Shown here one piece after another: positions 51,945 through 64,000 of a stretch of 64,000 nt of DNA. The stretch covers positions 3,451,610-3,515,609 of the forward strand of contig NC_066518.1 in assembly GCF_024679095.1 (NCBI RefSeq), given 5' to 3'. The stretch comes from Eriocheir sinensis (lineage: Eukaryota > Arthropoda > Malacostraca > Decapoda > Varunidae). Both the position numbers and the translations under genes were made by a program. Positions within the stretch are counted from its first letter, which is position 1, and each line of letters starts with the position of its first letter. The notes under the pieces are model-generated. The model worked only from the letters and a program-made list of their open reading frames with translations. It was not told where the DNA came from and made no database searches.

Positions 51945-53504
51945 GGGTTTCACTGGCCGTGTTACACTGTTTTTCGCAAATAATTCCTAAACAAATCGTC
52001 GGATCAGTATGGTATTTCAACACCAAACCTTTTACACCCCTACATAATTTATGGCCCACATATCATATTGCTATATGCGTTTACGAAGGAGTTTACTCTT
52101 GTATATTAAGCCGAAGCCAGGAGGTCACGTCTACACTTTCAGAGGACGCGTCCCCACCCCCCAAACACCCCCACCACCCTCCCATATTTCCCCCCTCCAT
52201 CCTCCTTTCGTATCCCTCCCCGTCTCCTCCTTACCCTCCCCTCCCCTCATTACTCAATTTCCTGCCTCTTCCATTATGTTATACCGTTTACTTTATGTGC
52301 TGTACTTATAGCTACATATGTCATATAGGTATGCATCTAAGTAATGCAGTGTGTGCAGCTTTCAATATTACTTAACATGTAACGTGGGAGTACTGCAAGC
52401 TTTCATGGAGGCAAAACGTATATCACGTTGTTCATTACTGTATAACATCATGTTTACGCAAATGTAGTAGGAGGCAAATGTGCTGTACGTAGGTCCTATG
52501 GCCAGCCGAATGAACACGCTCTATTTGTATTACCTGTGGCCTTGACTTTCTTGTAATAACTTGTTCTTCTTTAGAACATAGTGTATTTATCACACAACAT
52601 GGTCAAGTTGACATTATATTATTTTGTTGACTTGTGTCGTTCATAACCACAGGGTTCCATATAAATTGCACAATTGTTCTTCTCTGCATCACTGCATCTT
52701 TGTTTATTGATGCCTAATGGTAATAATGGCGTTGTAGCTTTATCAAGTACATTTGAGGCAATAAATATACAAAATATGCTGTGGGATATTATGAAGTTAC
52801 TGTATGTTATACATTGTATTATTTTTATGAAATGAAAGTATTATGATCGATATACGAGTATGCATTGTAGGAATAAAAATAGGCAAACATGATAGTACAC
52901 GATTTAATCGCAGTCACTGTCCAGGAACACATCATCATCCTCCTCGCTTTCATCATCGCTGTCGTGGCGTGACATGACGTATCACTCACTGATTTCATGC
53001 TATCAGAGTAGGCGGAGCCCACTACTTTTTTAGTAGAGCATCTTAGTAACTACTATCACCGCCCCAGACGCCAAACAAGGTAGCAAAACCATTATAATAT
53101 TTACTCCGAATGTATTCCGTACCAATGTACGTGATGGTATGTAGTATCATACCTCCCTATCACGTACACGTGTGCGGGACGGTGATAAAGGGGTTAAGGG
53201 AGACGGGGAGGGGGTGGGTGAGGTATAAGGGTAGGGAGGGAAAAGTCTGGGGGTTGGTAGGGGTGTAGGCGGGGCTAGACGAGTACCCCACATTCGTTCG
53301 AATGTGCATACGACCTTAGTGACCATGCCTGGCTTCGGCTTAATATACAGGAGTAAACTCCTTCGTAAACACATATAGCAATATGCTATGTGGGCCATAA
53401 ATTATGTAGGGGTGTAAAAGGCTTGGTGTTGAAATACCATACTGATCCGACAATTTGTTTAGGAATTATTTGCGAAAAACAGTGTAACACGGCCAGTGAA
53501 ACCC
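51945..53504. mobile_element. 1.56-kb element with long terminal inverted repeats (at least 183 bp)
   Basis: The left arm 51945-52127 starts GGGTTTCACTGGCCGTGTTA. The right arm 53320-53504 is its near-exact reverse complement, including TACACCCCTACATAAT and TTAAGCCGAAGCCAGG. Weaker C-rich pairing continues inward to about 52260. The interior has no transposase, only a 23-codon acidic frame on the minus strand (52904-52975). No clear target-site duplication was seen. Confidence 0.8.
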
Positions 53505-55966
53505 ATATATGTTTACTTTCCACATTTCCAGACACTCTTCTCTTTCGCTTCATATGTTACGTTACATCGCATTGCATTCCATGGAGATGTTTATCATTCC
53601 CTCGCCACATCCAACAGACGTCCGCCATCTATCGCACGGCCAGAACTGCCTCGTACATTGCTGGGCAAGGGACGTAAACGTTTTCAGCTTCATGACCAGG
53701 AATCGAGCCCCACAAAGCCCTGAGGCGGGTGCTTGCCACAGCCACGGCGCGGCACCGTAACGCCTCGTTCCTATTTTATGGTAATGGTACTTCAGAGGAG
53801 AAAACCGCAGCAGCATGACGCCGCCCCTTGGCTACGCGGCACCGCACTGCCCACGTCCCCGCCCTCGCCCCGCGGCTCCAAGCATGACGGTTCACCAGGT
53901 ACGTGCTCGGCTCCATCAAAGGAAGATTCTGTCTGGCTGCACAAACCTCACTACTGTACTCAAGATCAACATATTATTTACTTCTTTATTCACTTTGTGA
54001 CAAAATTCTTTGAGTTTAAGTATTAAGCTGTCGAGTTACTAGTTTGTATTATATTTATCATATTAATTACTTGTTGATTAACTAATGTTTAGTTATAGTT
54101 TCTAATTAAGAAAATTATATTTCATAGATATTATATAGTCGAGTGTATCAGAAAAAAATGGCTCCCTCCTTTACGTGTGATGTGATGTGAAATTAGAAAT
54201 GGGCCACAAAAGATACATCCGACAATGATCACTGAAAGAGTTCAAAAGCTTCTTGTAAGAACGAAAACGATGACTTTCTCAGTGGAAGAAAATAACTGCA
54301 CGAAGAGCGAGTGGCGGCTAGCCGAGCTTGCATTCCAGCACCACCGCTGTCACACGCTTCCGACGCAGTACAGAGTCGACGACCGGATGCATTGCAGGTC
54401 AACTCAACTCGTGATATCTACTCGCTGCTCGCCTGCTCGGCTCTGCTCGGCTCGGCTTCATGCGTGATCATGTTGCGAGGCACGTGTTGTATGGGTTCTT
54501 TCCCTTCCCCTCTCTCCCAGTCGAGCCTCTCTCCTTCACGCTGTTTCTGACACCCCTGGACACGTGTCGAAGAACAGTCCGCACAGCTACTGTACAGCTA
54601 CTGGACATTTTTGAAATTTTCGTGAGGGCGCAGCACACATGGGAGTCGCGCAGAAGAACACGAGGCTTCAAGAGAAAGAAGCAAAGCGCCTCGGCCCAGT
54701 AACCCGGCGCGGCGCACTGGGTCAGGCCCGCGCGCCGCCGTGCTTGGCCGCCCCTGCCGCCCGCACCGCTGCTTCACCTGGGAGGCGGGCCTTCCAAGAG
54801 ACATAATGAGGCTCTCCACAAACACATTTACATACTTAAACAAATTCAAGGCTGCAACACACTCTTGTCTGTGGACAGGGGTATTTTCAAATGATTTATT
54901 GGGTCACGAGGCTGAAAGAAAAGGAGGAAAAATAATATGGCACCTGAGAAGCCGCTTGTGACAGCAGAATGGTACAGGGATCAGCGAGTTGTAAACACAT
55001 GATGAAGTTCAGAGAAAACGGGATTGTGGTGATATGAGGGGAGGGGCCGTCGACCCGCCAGGCTGCCGGGGTGCTGCTCCCCGCCGCGACGCCGACCCCC
55101 ACTGTCTTAACGAAGCTCGCCAAGGGGCTGCGCATTCTTGCATCATTGTGGGTACTTTGATACGAACTGTTTCGTTAGTATCTTAAGTACACTTTCTTTT
55201 TTTCATTATTTAAGCATCAACCCTTTTTTTTAATCTTCTGTATGATGTTACATTATTTGATATTCTTTTAAACACAGGCCAGACTAAATTCTTTAAGAAG
55301 TAGCATGCTAAAAAGGTAACCACATCTCCATTAATAAATGTATGTAATCATAACTGATATTATTGTAGGTAACAATTAAATTCACCATAATTTGAAATGG
55401 ATCTTTCTTTCGTAATGTTATTTGTTGACGGCTGCTTGTCTACATAAGTATCATATTTCCCTTTCTCTTTCATTGGAAAGAAGCAAAGAGACATCAGGTT
55501 GCGATAAATCTTCGCCAGAGTATGCGGGCACTACACAACGACGTCCCTCGCACGCTGAGCCTCGCAGCCGCAGCCGTGGCGGGCGTCCAGGAGCTGGACG
55601 TCACTTCGTCGTCGTGGCCGCCTCGCGGAGCAGCGTCCCATTTCTGGGTGAGTGAACTTTACAAGGCGATTCGGGAGACATTCGAAGATTTATCGCGGTG
55701 GAAGTGGAGGCGGAGACGGAGGCGGCAGCGATGAAAAGTGGGCTATGGTGGGAATTAATTGGATGGTGGGTTGTGTGTGGCAAGGGAGGGGAGGGGGGGA
55801 AAGAGACCTGCGGGTGATGTAGAGATGATGATGGCAGTGCTGTTGTTATTGTTGTTCTTGTTGTTGTGGTGGAGTTGGTGGGAGTGATGGCGGCGATGGT
55901 GGTAATGATGGTGGCGTTCGATTTGTTTTAGTTGATAATAAGAACAGAAGCAACCGTGATAGAGGC

Positions 55967-56008
<42 letters not shown>

Positions 56009-57525
56009 AGCAAACACTTAAAAAAAACATTCCAGTAAAAAAAAAAGACATCCAATAGTCGGAACGTAAAACATATTCGATTCAAAACAAACAATTACGC
56101 ACCTCATACCTATATTTTTTCCTTCTGTCATGCTGTCGGTAGAGCTGGTGGAGGTGCGGGTGAGAGGGAGGGAGGGGAGGAGAGGGCAGGAAAGGGATTT
56201 GGGAAGTGTTACAGAAGTCATAGTATCACAAGTAGGTTACCCGCACCACCCACATCACATTAACATACCAACACCATGCAGCAATTACAGAGCATCACTG
56301 ACCCCAAGCACATAGACAAGCAGTAGGGGAAGCTTCTGCAGTGCTAACATTTTCTTTTTATCAATTTTCCCTCTCTTCTTCTCCTGAGTTTAAGAGCTAT
56401 TTTTTGTTTTGTTTGTGTTGTCTTATTACTACATCTTCCATTTTTATTATCCTGTTTTCTTCTGCAATGGGCGTGTTCTACTGTTTGTCGTGTTTTACTA
56501 GCGCTACCTGCTTGCTTCTGTTTGCCTCCTGTTTTATTTTTTCTTCATTAGTATTACTCGTTTTGCTTAACCAGTGCTACTTGTCTTACCGCTTCGTAGA
56601 CTCATTGACCTCTCCCCTGCCTCCTCCTTCACCTCTTCTTATCCCCTCATCCGCCTCTCTTCTCTTTCCTGCTCTCCTCTCCTCCACAAAACTGTCTTCT
56701 TGGTCTCAACTTCCTGCTCTTCTTTCCATTGACCTCTCCACTCCCTCCTCCTTCACCTCTTATTCTCCCCTCCTCTCCTCTCCCCTTCCATCTCCTCCAC
56801 AAAACTGTCTTCTTGGCCTCAACTTCCCTCAAGCTTAATACTTCCTACCTTCTTTCCATTCATTTCCTTTGGCCTCATATCCCCCCCTTCTTTACCCTTT
56901 CCCTAGCCTACATTTGGTCTCCAGAGTGCGGTGTTTACGCTTTCAAACTAATTCTACACACACGCAAAAATAGATAAGTGGACCCGTAAATGTAGTTAAC
57001 TGTGCAAGCTTTTGATCTTTTTTTATTTATATGCAAAAAACACGCTCGCTCCGTCTTATTTTTTTTATAAGCATCAGTTAATCGTAATGACAAGGGAAAG
57101 CAGCATGCCAGATGAAAACAGCTTCGATATAAAGTAACAAGAAGAAATGGAAACGTTACTCAGCCACCTGTATGGTTAATGAGCAGAAAAAAACACAGAT
57201 ATATTACTGCATGGGCCTATAAGAACAGTGAATACATAGGCAGTAACGGCCAAACATAGGCTCATCTTATGTTTGTGTAAATCCATCGCTGTTATATTCT
57301 CTCTTCATGTGGCCAAGCAGATACAAAGAAAAACAATGAAATAAATAAGAGAGGTACATGAGAAAAATAAGGACTGAAGAATAAAGAGGAGAAGGAAAGC
57401 AGGACGATAATATAATGAACGGAAGAGAAACCGCTTGGCAGACACTCAATGAAAGAAACAGGTTGGGAAGGGACTGACGGCTGATGTGTTAATGGCTCGC
57501 TATCTCTCTCGCTCTCTTGCTTGAC
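53505..57525. other. no supported gene; simple repeats
   Basis: Holds a CpG-rich patch near 55540-55640, a (CAA)n run at about 55968-56008 and pyrimidine-rich T/C stretches near 56340-56900. Open frames here are short and lack domains or consistent splice sites. Confidence 0.4.

Positions 57526-57571
<46 letters not shown>
57526..57571. repeat. (GT)n microsatellite
   Basis: GT run of about 45 bp. Confidence 0.9.
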
Positions 57572-57574
<3 letters not shown>

Positions 57575-58564
57575 CATACAAACAACACAAGCACCGTTAC
57601 AAACAGACACACAAACACACACAGCACCTCGACCCACATTATTCTCATCGACGAGGTGGTGGTTTCGCTGCGGGTGTCTGGGGAAGGGGAAGGGGGGAGG
57701 GGGGGAGGGAGAGTGTTGGAAGAAGGAGTGTTGGGGAAAGAGTGTTGAGTCCCATCCATGAAGTGTGCCATTCGTCCTACCCAGTCCTCATTTTTCCTCC
57801 TCCTCTCCCTCTTCTTTCCCTTCCTACATTGCCATCCTCTTTTACTTTTTCAGCCTGCCTTTTTTCTTTTCTGGGAAGGAGTGTTGTTCCCTCCATGAAG
57901 TAGGTGTCACTCATCCTCCCCAATCCTCTTCCTCCTCCTCCTCTCCTCTTTTCCCTCCTACAGTGCCATCCTCTCCTCTTTTCTGCCACTCAGCATATCT
58001 CTTTTGAACCGAGATTTGTTTGTGTGGTTTACGCCAAGAATAAGCATCGTAAGTACACCGTAAGGAGAATTAAACCCTGTCACTCTTATAAAAAGTCGTG
58101 TCCTGCATACCTAAGACGACAGCGCACCACCATCTCCACTAACAACAACAACAAACATAAAGAAAAACAGCAAGAACAGGAGCCTATACTTAACACTCCG
58201 CGCCAACGCACCACTGAACCCTAAGTGTCTGTTCCTGGTCCCTAACAATTGTCTGTGGCTGGATGATAAGCGTGTACCTATTCCGCATTCCTTCCCGAGC
58301 GCCATAAATCAAAACGGTAACGACACAATGATTCAAGGAGGGCCATCTTCGCCGCAACTGGGACCTACTTCCGCCCGCATCGCCGCCACCCTCAACACAA
58401 CTACTGCCACCATAATTCTCTCACCATTACTCCCCCTCCTCCTCCTCCTCCTCCTATTCTTTCTGTCTTAGGTCTTCCCCTCCCCCTCCTCCTCCTCCTC
58501 CTTCCATTGGTGCTTATTTTCTGGTGCGTGAATTTTTGTGCCACCGAGGCCACTTTGTTTCCTG

Positions 58565-58567
<3 letters not shown>

Positions 58568-58606
<39 letters not shown>
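58568..58606. repeat. (GT)n microsatellite
   Basis: GT run of about 39 bp, downstream of CTC/CCT-rich sequence (58430-58505). Confidence 0.9.
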
Positions 58607-58607
<1 letters not shown>

Positions 58608-59439
58608 CAGTAAATCAAGCCCTCGTCCTACAAAGGTTACCTGGTGGCGTGCAGCAGTGCGCCGACACACCTGACAGCCATTAGGGACTGATCGACTTAT
58701 TGAACGAAAAACACGACCCACTCTCGGCAGCGTTACATTTTTTCCTCCGAGATCGAGAGAAGAGCGTGAGAATCCCATCTTGAGGTGAAAGCGAAGACTT
58801 CCACTTGGCCAAAGAGCATGTAATAAGAGTTTTTAATTGGCGAAGAGGCACGCACGCTTGCACAATCTTTAGCGAATCTTTACTAACCGCCTTGAGGTGA
58901 AAGCGAAAACTGCTCAGCTACGATATATTAAAATAAAAGATCTTAATTGATACGCATGGACCAACGTGCTACCTAAGTCTACATTGAACCTTTGGGTATA
59001 TTCAATCCTGTTTTGCGAGGTTGTGAAATAAGTTATCATAAAAAAAATATCATACTTCTCGCAGCGTCGTTGTGATGAATTCCCACATCGCCGCTACCCC
59101 CCCCCCCCCCAACCCACGAAGAATTACATTTTTAGTGGGAACCGGAAACTAAGGGAGCATGAGAGAGAGCAAAATATTAGACCATTTGGAGGCGGGGGGA
59201 AGCGAGAAGGGGGAGAGAGTAGAAGCAGACAATTACCACTCATTTGCGCTAATGTAATTCTCTTTTTGCTCGACGGTGAGAATTTTTGGGGGTTATTTCG
59301 TCAACGTTTAACGAGTGCAAAACGAGGAACAGTACGTAAAATTAGGTCACTAGGGAATGTGAGTAGTGAATAACAGTAAAGGTTTGACGGGGGCGATGAA
59401 GCGAAAGAGGTGAAGGAGAAGAAGAAGCGATTTTAAAAG

Positions 59440-59935
59440 TTAGAGGTGGTGGCGGTGGTGGTGGTGGGGATGAGTACGTGGAGGGAGGGGTGAAAGATGT
59501 GGAAGGTTGAAGGAGTGAAGGTGGTGATAGTTAAGGTGGCGGTGGTGGTAGTGGTAATAGTGGTTTACGTGGTGGTAGGAGCGGGAAAAAAGGTGGTGAA
59601 GGTAAGTGGGTGAATGCTGTCGTGGTGTGGAGATGGAGGTGGCAATTAGGCGGTGTGTGATGGTGATGGAAAGTAGGTGGTAGTGGTGGCGGTGGAAGGG
59701 TGGAGGTGGTGTTTGTGGTGACGCAGTGGAGGTGCTTACAAAGATGGAAGAGGGTGGAAGAGTTGGTGGAGGTGGTGTGGAAAAAATGGAGGTGATGGCG
59801 GTGAGGAGTGACAATGGGGATGATGTAGGAGGTGGTGAGGAAGTGGGGGGGAGGTGATGATGCATGGAGGAGTGGTAAATGGAGGTGGTGTTGGTGTTGG
59901 TGGCCGACCCGCGTGATGTGTGCACTGGTGATGGC
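59440..59935. repeat. TGG/GGT-rich low-complexity block
   Basis: About 500 bp in which the plus strand is dominated by GGTGGTGG, GGAGGTGG and similar triplets, with very little C. A run of 13 or so G follows near 59990. Minus-strand frames rich in His/Pro/Ser are products of this composition. Confidence 0.8.
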
Positions 59936-60137
59936 TCATGACAAAAGTAGGTCAGACCTGCCTCGCTGACGGTGGTGAGGGGGCGCGGAAGGGGGGGGGG
60001 GGGCGTGGGAGGGGATGCGGGCGGGCGGGAGCGGGTCTTGGAACGTGACAAAGACTGTGGCGTGTGACGATCGCGACAGCTGATTCCACTTCATATTTTT
60101 CCTCCTCTGTGTTTTGATTGGTTTTGCGTTGTTTGTT

Positions 60138-60370
60138 TATCTATCTGTCTATCTATCTATCTATCTATTCTCTTATTTGTCTTTTTATGTGTTTGTTTGT
60201 CTACCTACTTTTCTGTCCATATTTTTCCTCCCTCTGCATATTAATTTCTTTTCCTCTGTTTATTCATTCGCCTATCTATCTATTTTTCTATGTCTTTATT
60301 TCTCTTTCTATCTTTCTGTTTGCCTGTCTGCCTGTCTGTATCTATCCATCAATCTATCTATTTACATTCT
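60138..60370. repeat. (TCTA)n/(TCTG)n imperfect tetranucleotide repeat
   Basis: Repeated CTATCTAT, TGTCTGCC and TTTCTATC blocks. The region 60380-61170 beyond it has an AAG/GAA purine tract (60860-60915) and no supported gene. Confidence 0.75.
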
Positions 60371-61173
60371 TTCTTAATAAGCGATAAGCATTCCCCTGAA
60401 CGTTCACACAACAATAAGGAATATAAATGTTCAAATAACTCAAATTTTCCCTCAGAGCTCGAAAAGATACAAAAAAGAGAGAACGTACGAATGATTATGA
60501 AGCAGAGATTTTAAGCAAACAAACTTCTCGGAAAACTAATGTTAAGGTGACGATACTTCTGTGACAAAGCGATGCATGCGTGAGTGACTTGCCTTTTTGA
60601 ATGAACCATCACATTTTCTTCACCCCAGAGAAAGTGACTTCACCGTTAGCTTGGGTTCAGGGGCAGGTAAACATATTCAATCACATTCTCAAGTACGCGT
60701 GTACAACATGATAAAATTTTCGACAATGCCTGACTGATAAGAGAGTATAGTGATTGAGGAGGCATGGTGAAATTCTATATGAAAGTGTTGCGCAAGACGA
60801 GAGCGGAAAATAAGGAGGAAGGAGGATTCAGTGGGGCAGGAAAGCACGGTTATACAGAGAAAGAAGAAAAAGAAAAAGAAGAAGAAAGGAAAAAGAAAGA
60901 AAAGAAGAAAAGTGAGGGGCAGGAAGAAGTGATGAGAAGGAATAAAAGGCAAGGACAAGGGACTAGGTAAGGTTGGATCATAACTTTACTTAGACGCCAC
61001 ATTTGACTTAGCATTGTGTAAACTGCAACTCGCCACCGCCACCCACACCCCGTCAAGCTTTGCCGCGGCCGCCTCAGAGCCTCGACCGCCCGTGACCACC
61101 ACTGCCACCCCGACCCCCTCCGGCCCCCCGCCCCGACACCTGGGAAGTAAGGCTTATGACGTGGCCCGCGCCG

Positions 61174-61231
<58 letters not shown>
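61174..61231. repeat. (GT)n microsatellite
   Basis: GT run of about 56 bp. Confidence 0.9.
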
Positions 61232-61235
<4 letters not shown>

Positions 61236-62003
61236 TAACGGCTGAAAGATACCAACGCTTGAAAGATAAGCTAATCATTTCCTCCCACGCATATTCAGAT
61301 CGCTACACAAATCAACAAACAGCAAATTACAAAGCCCAGAGCAGACAACGAATTCTACATGACGACTGGCAAAACGTATCGCGAAAACAAACAAAACAAC
61401 AATAAAAAAAGAAGAAAAACAGGCGTGAACCAAATGACGAACACACACAAAGATTAATAGTTCACTCATTACACCGATGTCGAAATGACGCCGAAAAAAA
61501 AATAATGGCCGCTTCGTGACGTCGGTGTGAATAATAATTGCCGGGAAAGGAATGGCAATCCGTCTCGGCCGCTGCGTGTCGCGTGCTCCGCCTTTCACTG
61601 TTCGTATTCGTTGTCTGTGTTACGAAACGGTGAAACTAACGCTGTAGAGGGAAAGGAGGGGCGGAGGCACTGGCGGGGCGAGAGTGGCAGGAAGAGAGCA
61701 AAGGTGTGTGGAGGAAGAGGGGGGGGGGGGGGGGAGGGAGGAGGTTATACGGTTTAGCAAGCATCGCGGAACCAGGTGAAAGCTTCCCCCCACCCCCCGT
61801 TTTCTCCCTTTTTTTTAATCCTTTTGATCCACACTTTCTCTTTTATTTATTCCCTTTTTACAACAGCCCCCTTTTTTCCCCTTCCTTATAATCTAATCTT
61901 TTATTTAGCCTACGACTTCAACACTTGCAAGAGGAGGGTATCAGGACACCTCTCCTCCCGAAATTGACTCTCTCTCGGCCACTCCTCTCTAATCTTTTTA
62001 GGG

Positions 62004-62085
62004 GCAGTAAGTAGCGGGCTTTTTTCTTTTCATTATTATTTTCTTTTTTTTCTTGATCTGTCTCCTTTCCTGTAAAAAAAAAAAA
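62004..62085 (+). mobile_element. short dispersed element with poly(A) end, second plus copy
   Basis: GGGGCAGTAAGTAGCGGGCT, a T-rich stretch, CTTGATCTGTCTCCTTTCCT and GT followed by 13 A. Matches 15900-16002. Confidence 0.6.
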
Positions 62086-62751
62086 ATCATTCATTACAAT
62101 ATTTTCTGTTTATGTTCTTTTTTCTCTCCTGTTTGATAGATCTTTTCCATATCCTTTATTCCCTTCTTCTTTTGGTTTCGTTCCCCCTTTTTCTCAGTTT
62201 TAATTAATCTTTATCTGTTACATATTTCCTTTTTTATAACATCCACTGGTTTCGTTGTGGTAATGCTCAGTCGTCTTTTTTTTACAACAACGCCGTGGGC
62301 TTCTCAGTGGTGAAACAAGCGTAGAGGATGTTCGGCGACCCTCACGTGTAGCCTACTCTTCCTATTATAGTCACACCTCATGAAAAAAAAAAAAAAGACA
62401 CTATACCATTGAAATATCGTCAATTTAAAGAGCTTTATTTCGGCTATTTAACTCAAACACCGCAGCTTAATTTTGCCAACATATGTTATTAATTCTGATA
62501 TGAGGAATAGATAGAATGGTACACACGGAATGGAAAAAAAACATACTCTACCACGGGAATGTCACAAACACGTCAGTCTCTTTCTCTGAGTCATTTTCCT
62601 TATCTCGCGTCTGAACAAGATACCAGACGCGACGGTTCGACAAATCACCGGCCGCGAAGGTTCGAGAAACACCTGACTTGACAACCACAGCGAAGATTTA
62701 CAGTTTCTGGGGACAACCGGAGCCGCACCACACCTTGATGACCTTCGTACC

Positions 62752-62944
62752 AGCGTTGTCAGATTGCCGTACTCAGCCTCTTCCTTATACCGACTTCCGA
62801 TCTAAAAACTGTCTCCTACACCCAAATAACGAGACTCATTTATAGTTATCATTACAATCGTTAATTCCTGATGTCTTTTTGGGATCGTCAAGTGTAGAAA
62901 ATTAGTAAACACGGTCATCTATGTACAACAATTTGGCAACGGTG
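62752..62944. mobile_element. MITE of the TGCCAGATTGTCGTACTC family, copy 3, with 9-bp duplication
   Basis: CTTCGTACC occurs directly on both sides (62743-62751 and 62945-62953), a clear 9-bp target-site duplication. The left end is AGCGTTGTCAGATTGCCGTA; the right end in reverse complement is CACCGTTGCCAAATTGTTGT. Interior blocks match the copies at 10014 and 42279. Confidence 0.85.
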
Positions 62945-63419
62945 CTTCGTACCCACCTGAAGGGGTATTTGCACGCTGACAACTCAAGGCAACGTAATAA
63001 AATGATAACTCGTCTTTACGCACCCTTAGTCTTGGTGGTGACGGCACGCGAGGTGCACGGCTGAATATTATTTTGACGTGAGTATTCTTGAGTATTCCCG
63101 CTAGGTGTTTTTCGGCCCGACGTACATATTAATTTTGATACTGCCTTTTATATCGTATAGTATTTCGTAAATTTAGGAGTGGAATAATGAAGTGTTTGGC
63201 TTTTTTTCTGCATATTTTTGGCTTTTTCTGTAGTGCATTTGGCCTTTTGGGCTATTTTTTCTGTAACCTTTGGCCTTTTTCTGCTTTAGTAATTTGGAAT
63301 CCCTGTTGCAGACCTGCGCTCCCTTCCGTGACAACAGCAGACTTCATTCCGGCATAGACACCAGTCTCAACAGGCGACCTGCGCTGAATATATAAATATC
63401 TAAAGAGCCCTTAATTAAG

Positions 63420-64000
63420 ATGTTATCTAAACACTTTAAAAAGTTCAGTAACGAGAAGGAGGCAGTTGCTTTTTTACGAAGAAAAGGCCTTTTGGATAAG
63501 GGCGCTGTTGCACCATGTCCTCGCTGTGGTGGAGAAATGAAGGAAACTAAAAGAAAGGAGAGAAACAGCGAAATCAAGCCTACTCTCCGTTGTAATGCCA
63601 GAGACTGCCAAACTTTTCGTCAAATCCGCAATGTAACCGTTATTTGCTATTTTAATTACTTAAATAACAGAGTAGGTTGCAAGTTTTCTCTAAGCCAAAG
63701 TTTGGAATTAATTTTCTACTTTACTCAAGATATTCCATGTGATTCGGTACATGAATTAACAGATAGAGGTACCAAAGAAATCTGTGACTGGTTTAATATG
63801 TGTCGTAAGGTTTGTTCACAAATTGTTTCCGTTAGCAATCGTGGAAAAATGGTAGGCACAGAAGAAGACCCAGTGCAAATTGACATAGCGTGGTTCGTGG
63901 GACGCCCACAACACCACAGAGGTAGAATGATGCAAGATCATGTTCCAGAATCAAATGACAGCAACACTGAAGTAGAAAACACCCGAAACCATGGAGGACT
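63420..64000 (+). CDS. Merlin/ISXO2-like DDE transposase, N-terminal 193 codons, cut by window edge
   Basis: Opens ATG TTA TCT AAA and stays open to the last base. A zinc-ribbon-like CPRCGGEM and a later C...C pair (LRCNARDCQTFRQIRNVT) are followed by the segment LELIFYFTQDIP and KEICDWFNMCRKVCSQIV. Then comes VQIDIAWFVGRPQQHHRGRM, matching the ISXO2 motif V-E-I-D-E-x-x-F-G-K-R-x-x-x-R-G-R, whose D is the first catalytic acid. Merlin elements are cut-and-paste transposons related to bacterial IS1016. The usual E after the D is I here, and H-rich sequence replaces K-Y-N, so activity is uncertain. The terminal repeat was not identified. Confidence 0.75.
   Translation, partial: MLSKHFKKFSNEKEAVAFLRRKGLLDKGAVAPCPRCGGEMKETKRKERNSEIKPTLRCNARDCQTFRQIRNVTVICYFNYLNNRVGCKFSLSQSLELIFYFTQDIPCDSVHELTDRGTKEICDWFNMCRKVCSQIVSVSNRGKMVGTEEDPVQIDIAWFVGRPQHHRGRMMQDHVPESNDSNTEVENTRNHGG

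Noticed and set aside
55522..55648. CpG-rich open stretch ending at a GTGAGT donor, possible first exon
   Set aside because: No acceptor partner, no domain and no following exon were found, so a gene cannot be supported.
59440..60051. 203-aa minus-strand His/Pro/Ser-rich frame
   Set aside because: It arises from the GGT-rich low-complexity block and no domain or codon pattern supports it.

Overview
This is a eukaryotic, repeat-dense window. It is most likely from a decapod crustacean, probably a crab. The evidence is split genes with GT-AG introns, an arthropod-type ZP-domain cuticle gene, a metazoan MOSMO gene, very many CA/GT and GA microsatellites, and several LINE and tRNA-derived SINE families. 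The taxon is an inference; nothing here fixes the species. No rRNA, genuine tRNA or CRISPR array was seen.

Host genes. (1) At 1595-3816 (+) are the last two exons of an ankyrin-repeat protein with a long proline/acidic tail; its 5' part lies outside the window or was not found. (2) At 11221-17354 (+) is a complete five-exon Mosmo gene (169 aa, four membrane segments), a predicted modulator of Smoothened. (3) At 35124-38369 (+) are six exons of a divergent FERM protein of the ERM/merlin type. It has a shortened F2 lobe and stops right after F3; the start codon was not found. (4) At 46713-50307 (-) is a six-exon ZP-domain membrane protein of the dusky/dusky-like/miniature family. (5) At 63420 to the right edge (+) is an open reading frame for a Merlin (ISXO2-like) transposase.

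Mobile DNA fills most of the rest. The main structure is at 19835-25510. A foldback repeat was invaded by a piggyBac-type MITE (TTAA target site). That MITE was in turn invaded by a 4.77-kb Ty3/gypsy-type LTR element whose two 533-bp LTRs look identical. Its interior is rearranged: coiled-coil gag, protease remnant, truncated reverse transcriptase and zinc knuckles lie in one 857-aa frame, followed by a second protease copy and an integrase tail. A separate long hairpin lies at 26061-26524. Other elements are LINE fragments at 6228, 14600, 29056, 31102, 32135, 36118 and 44114, a TIR family at 10014, 42279 and 62752, a hAT-like element at 41512, and a long-TIR element at 51945-53504.

The host genes show no operon-like relationship. 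They are spread out, and their introns and flanks are where the elements landed. Mosmo (Hedgehog receptor control), a merlin-like FERM protein and a ZP cuticle organiser are all linked to epithelia or signalling, but nothing in the sequence shows that they work together.
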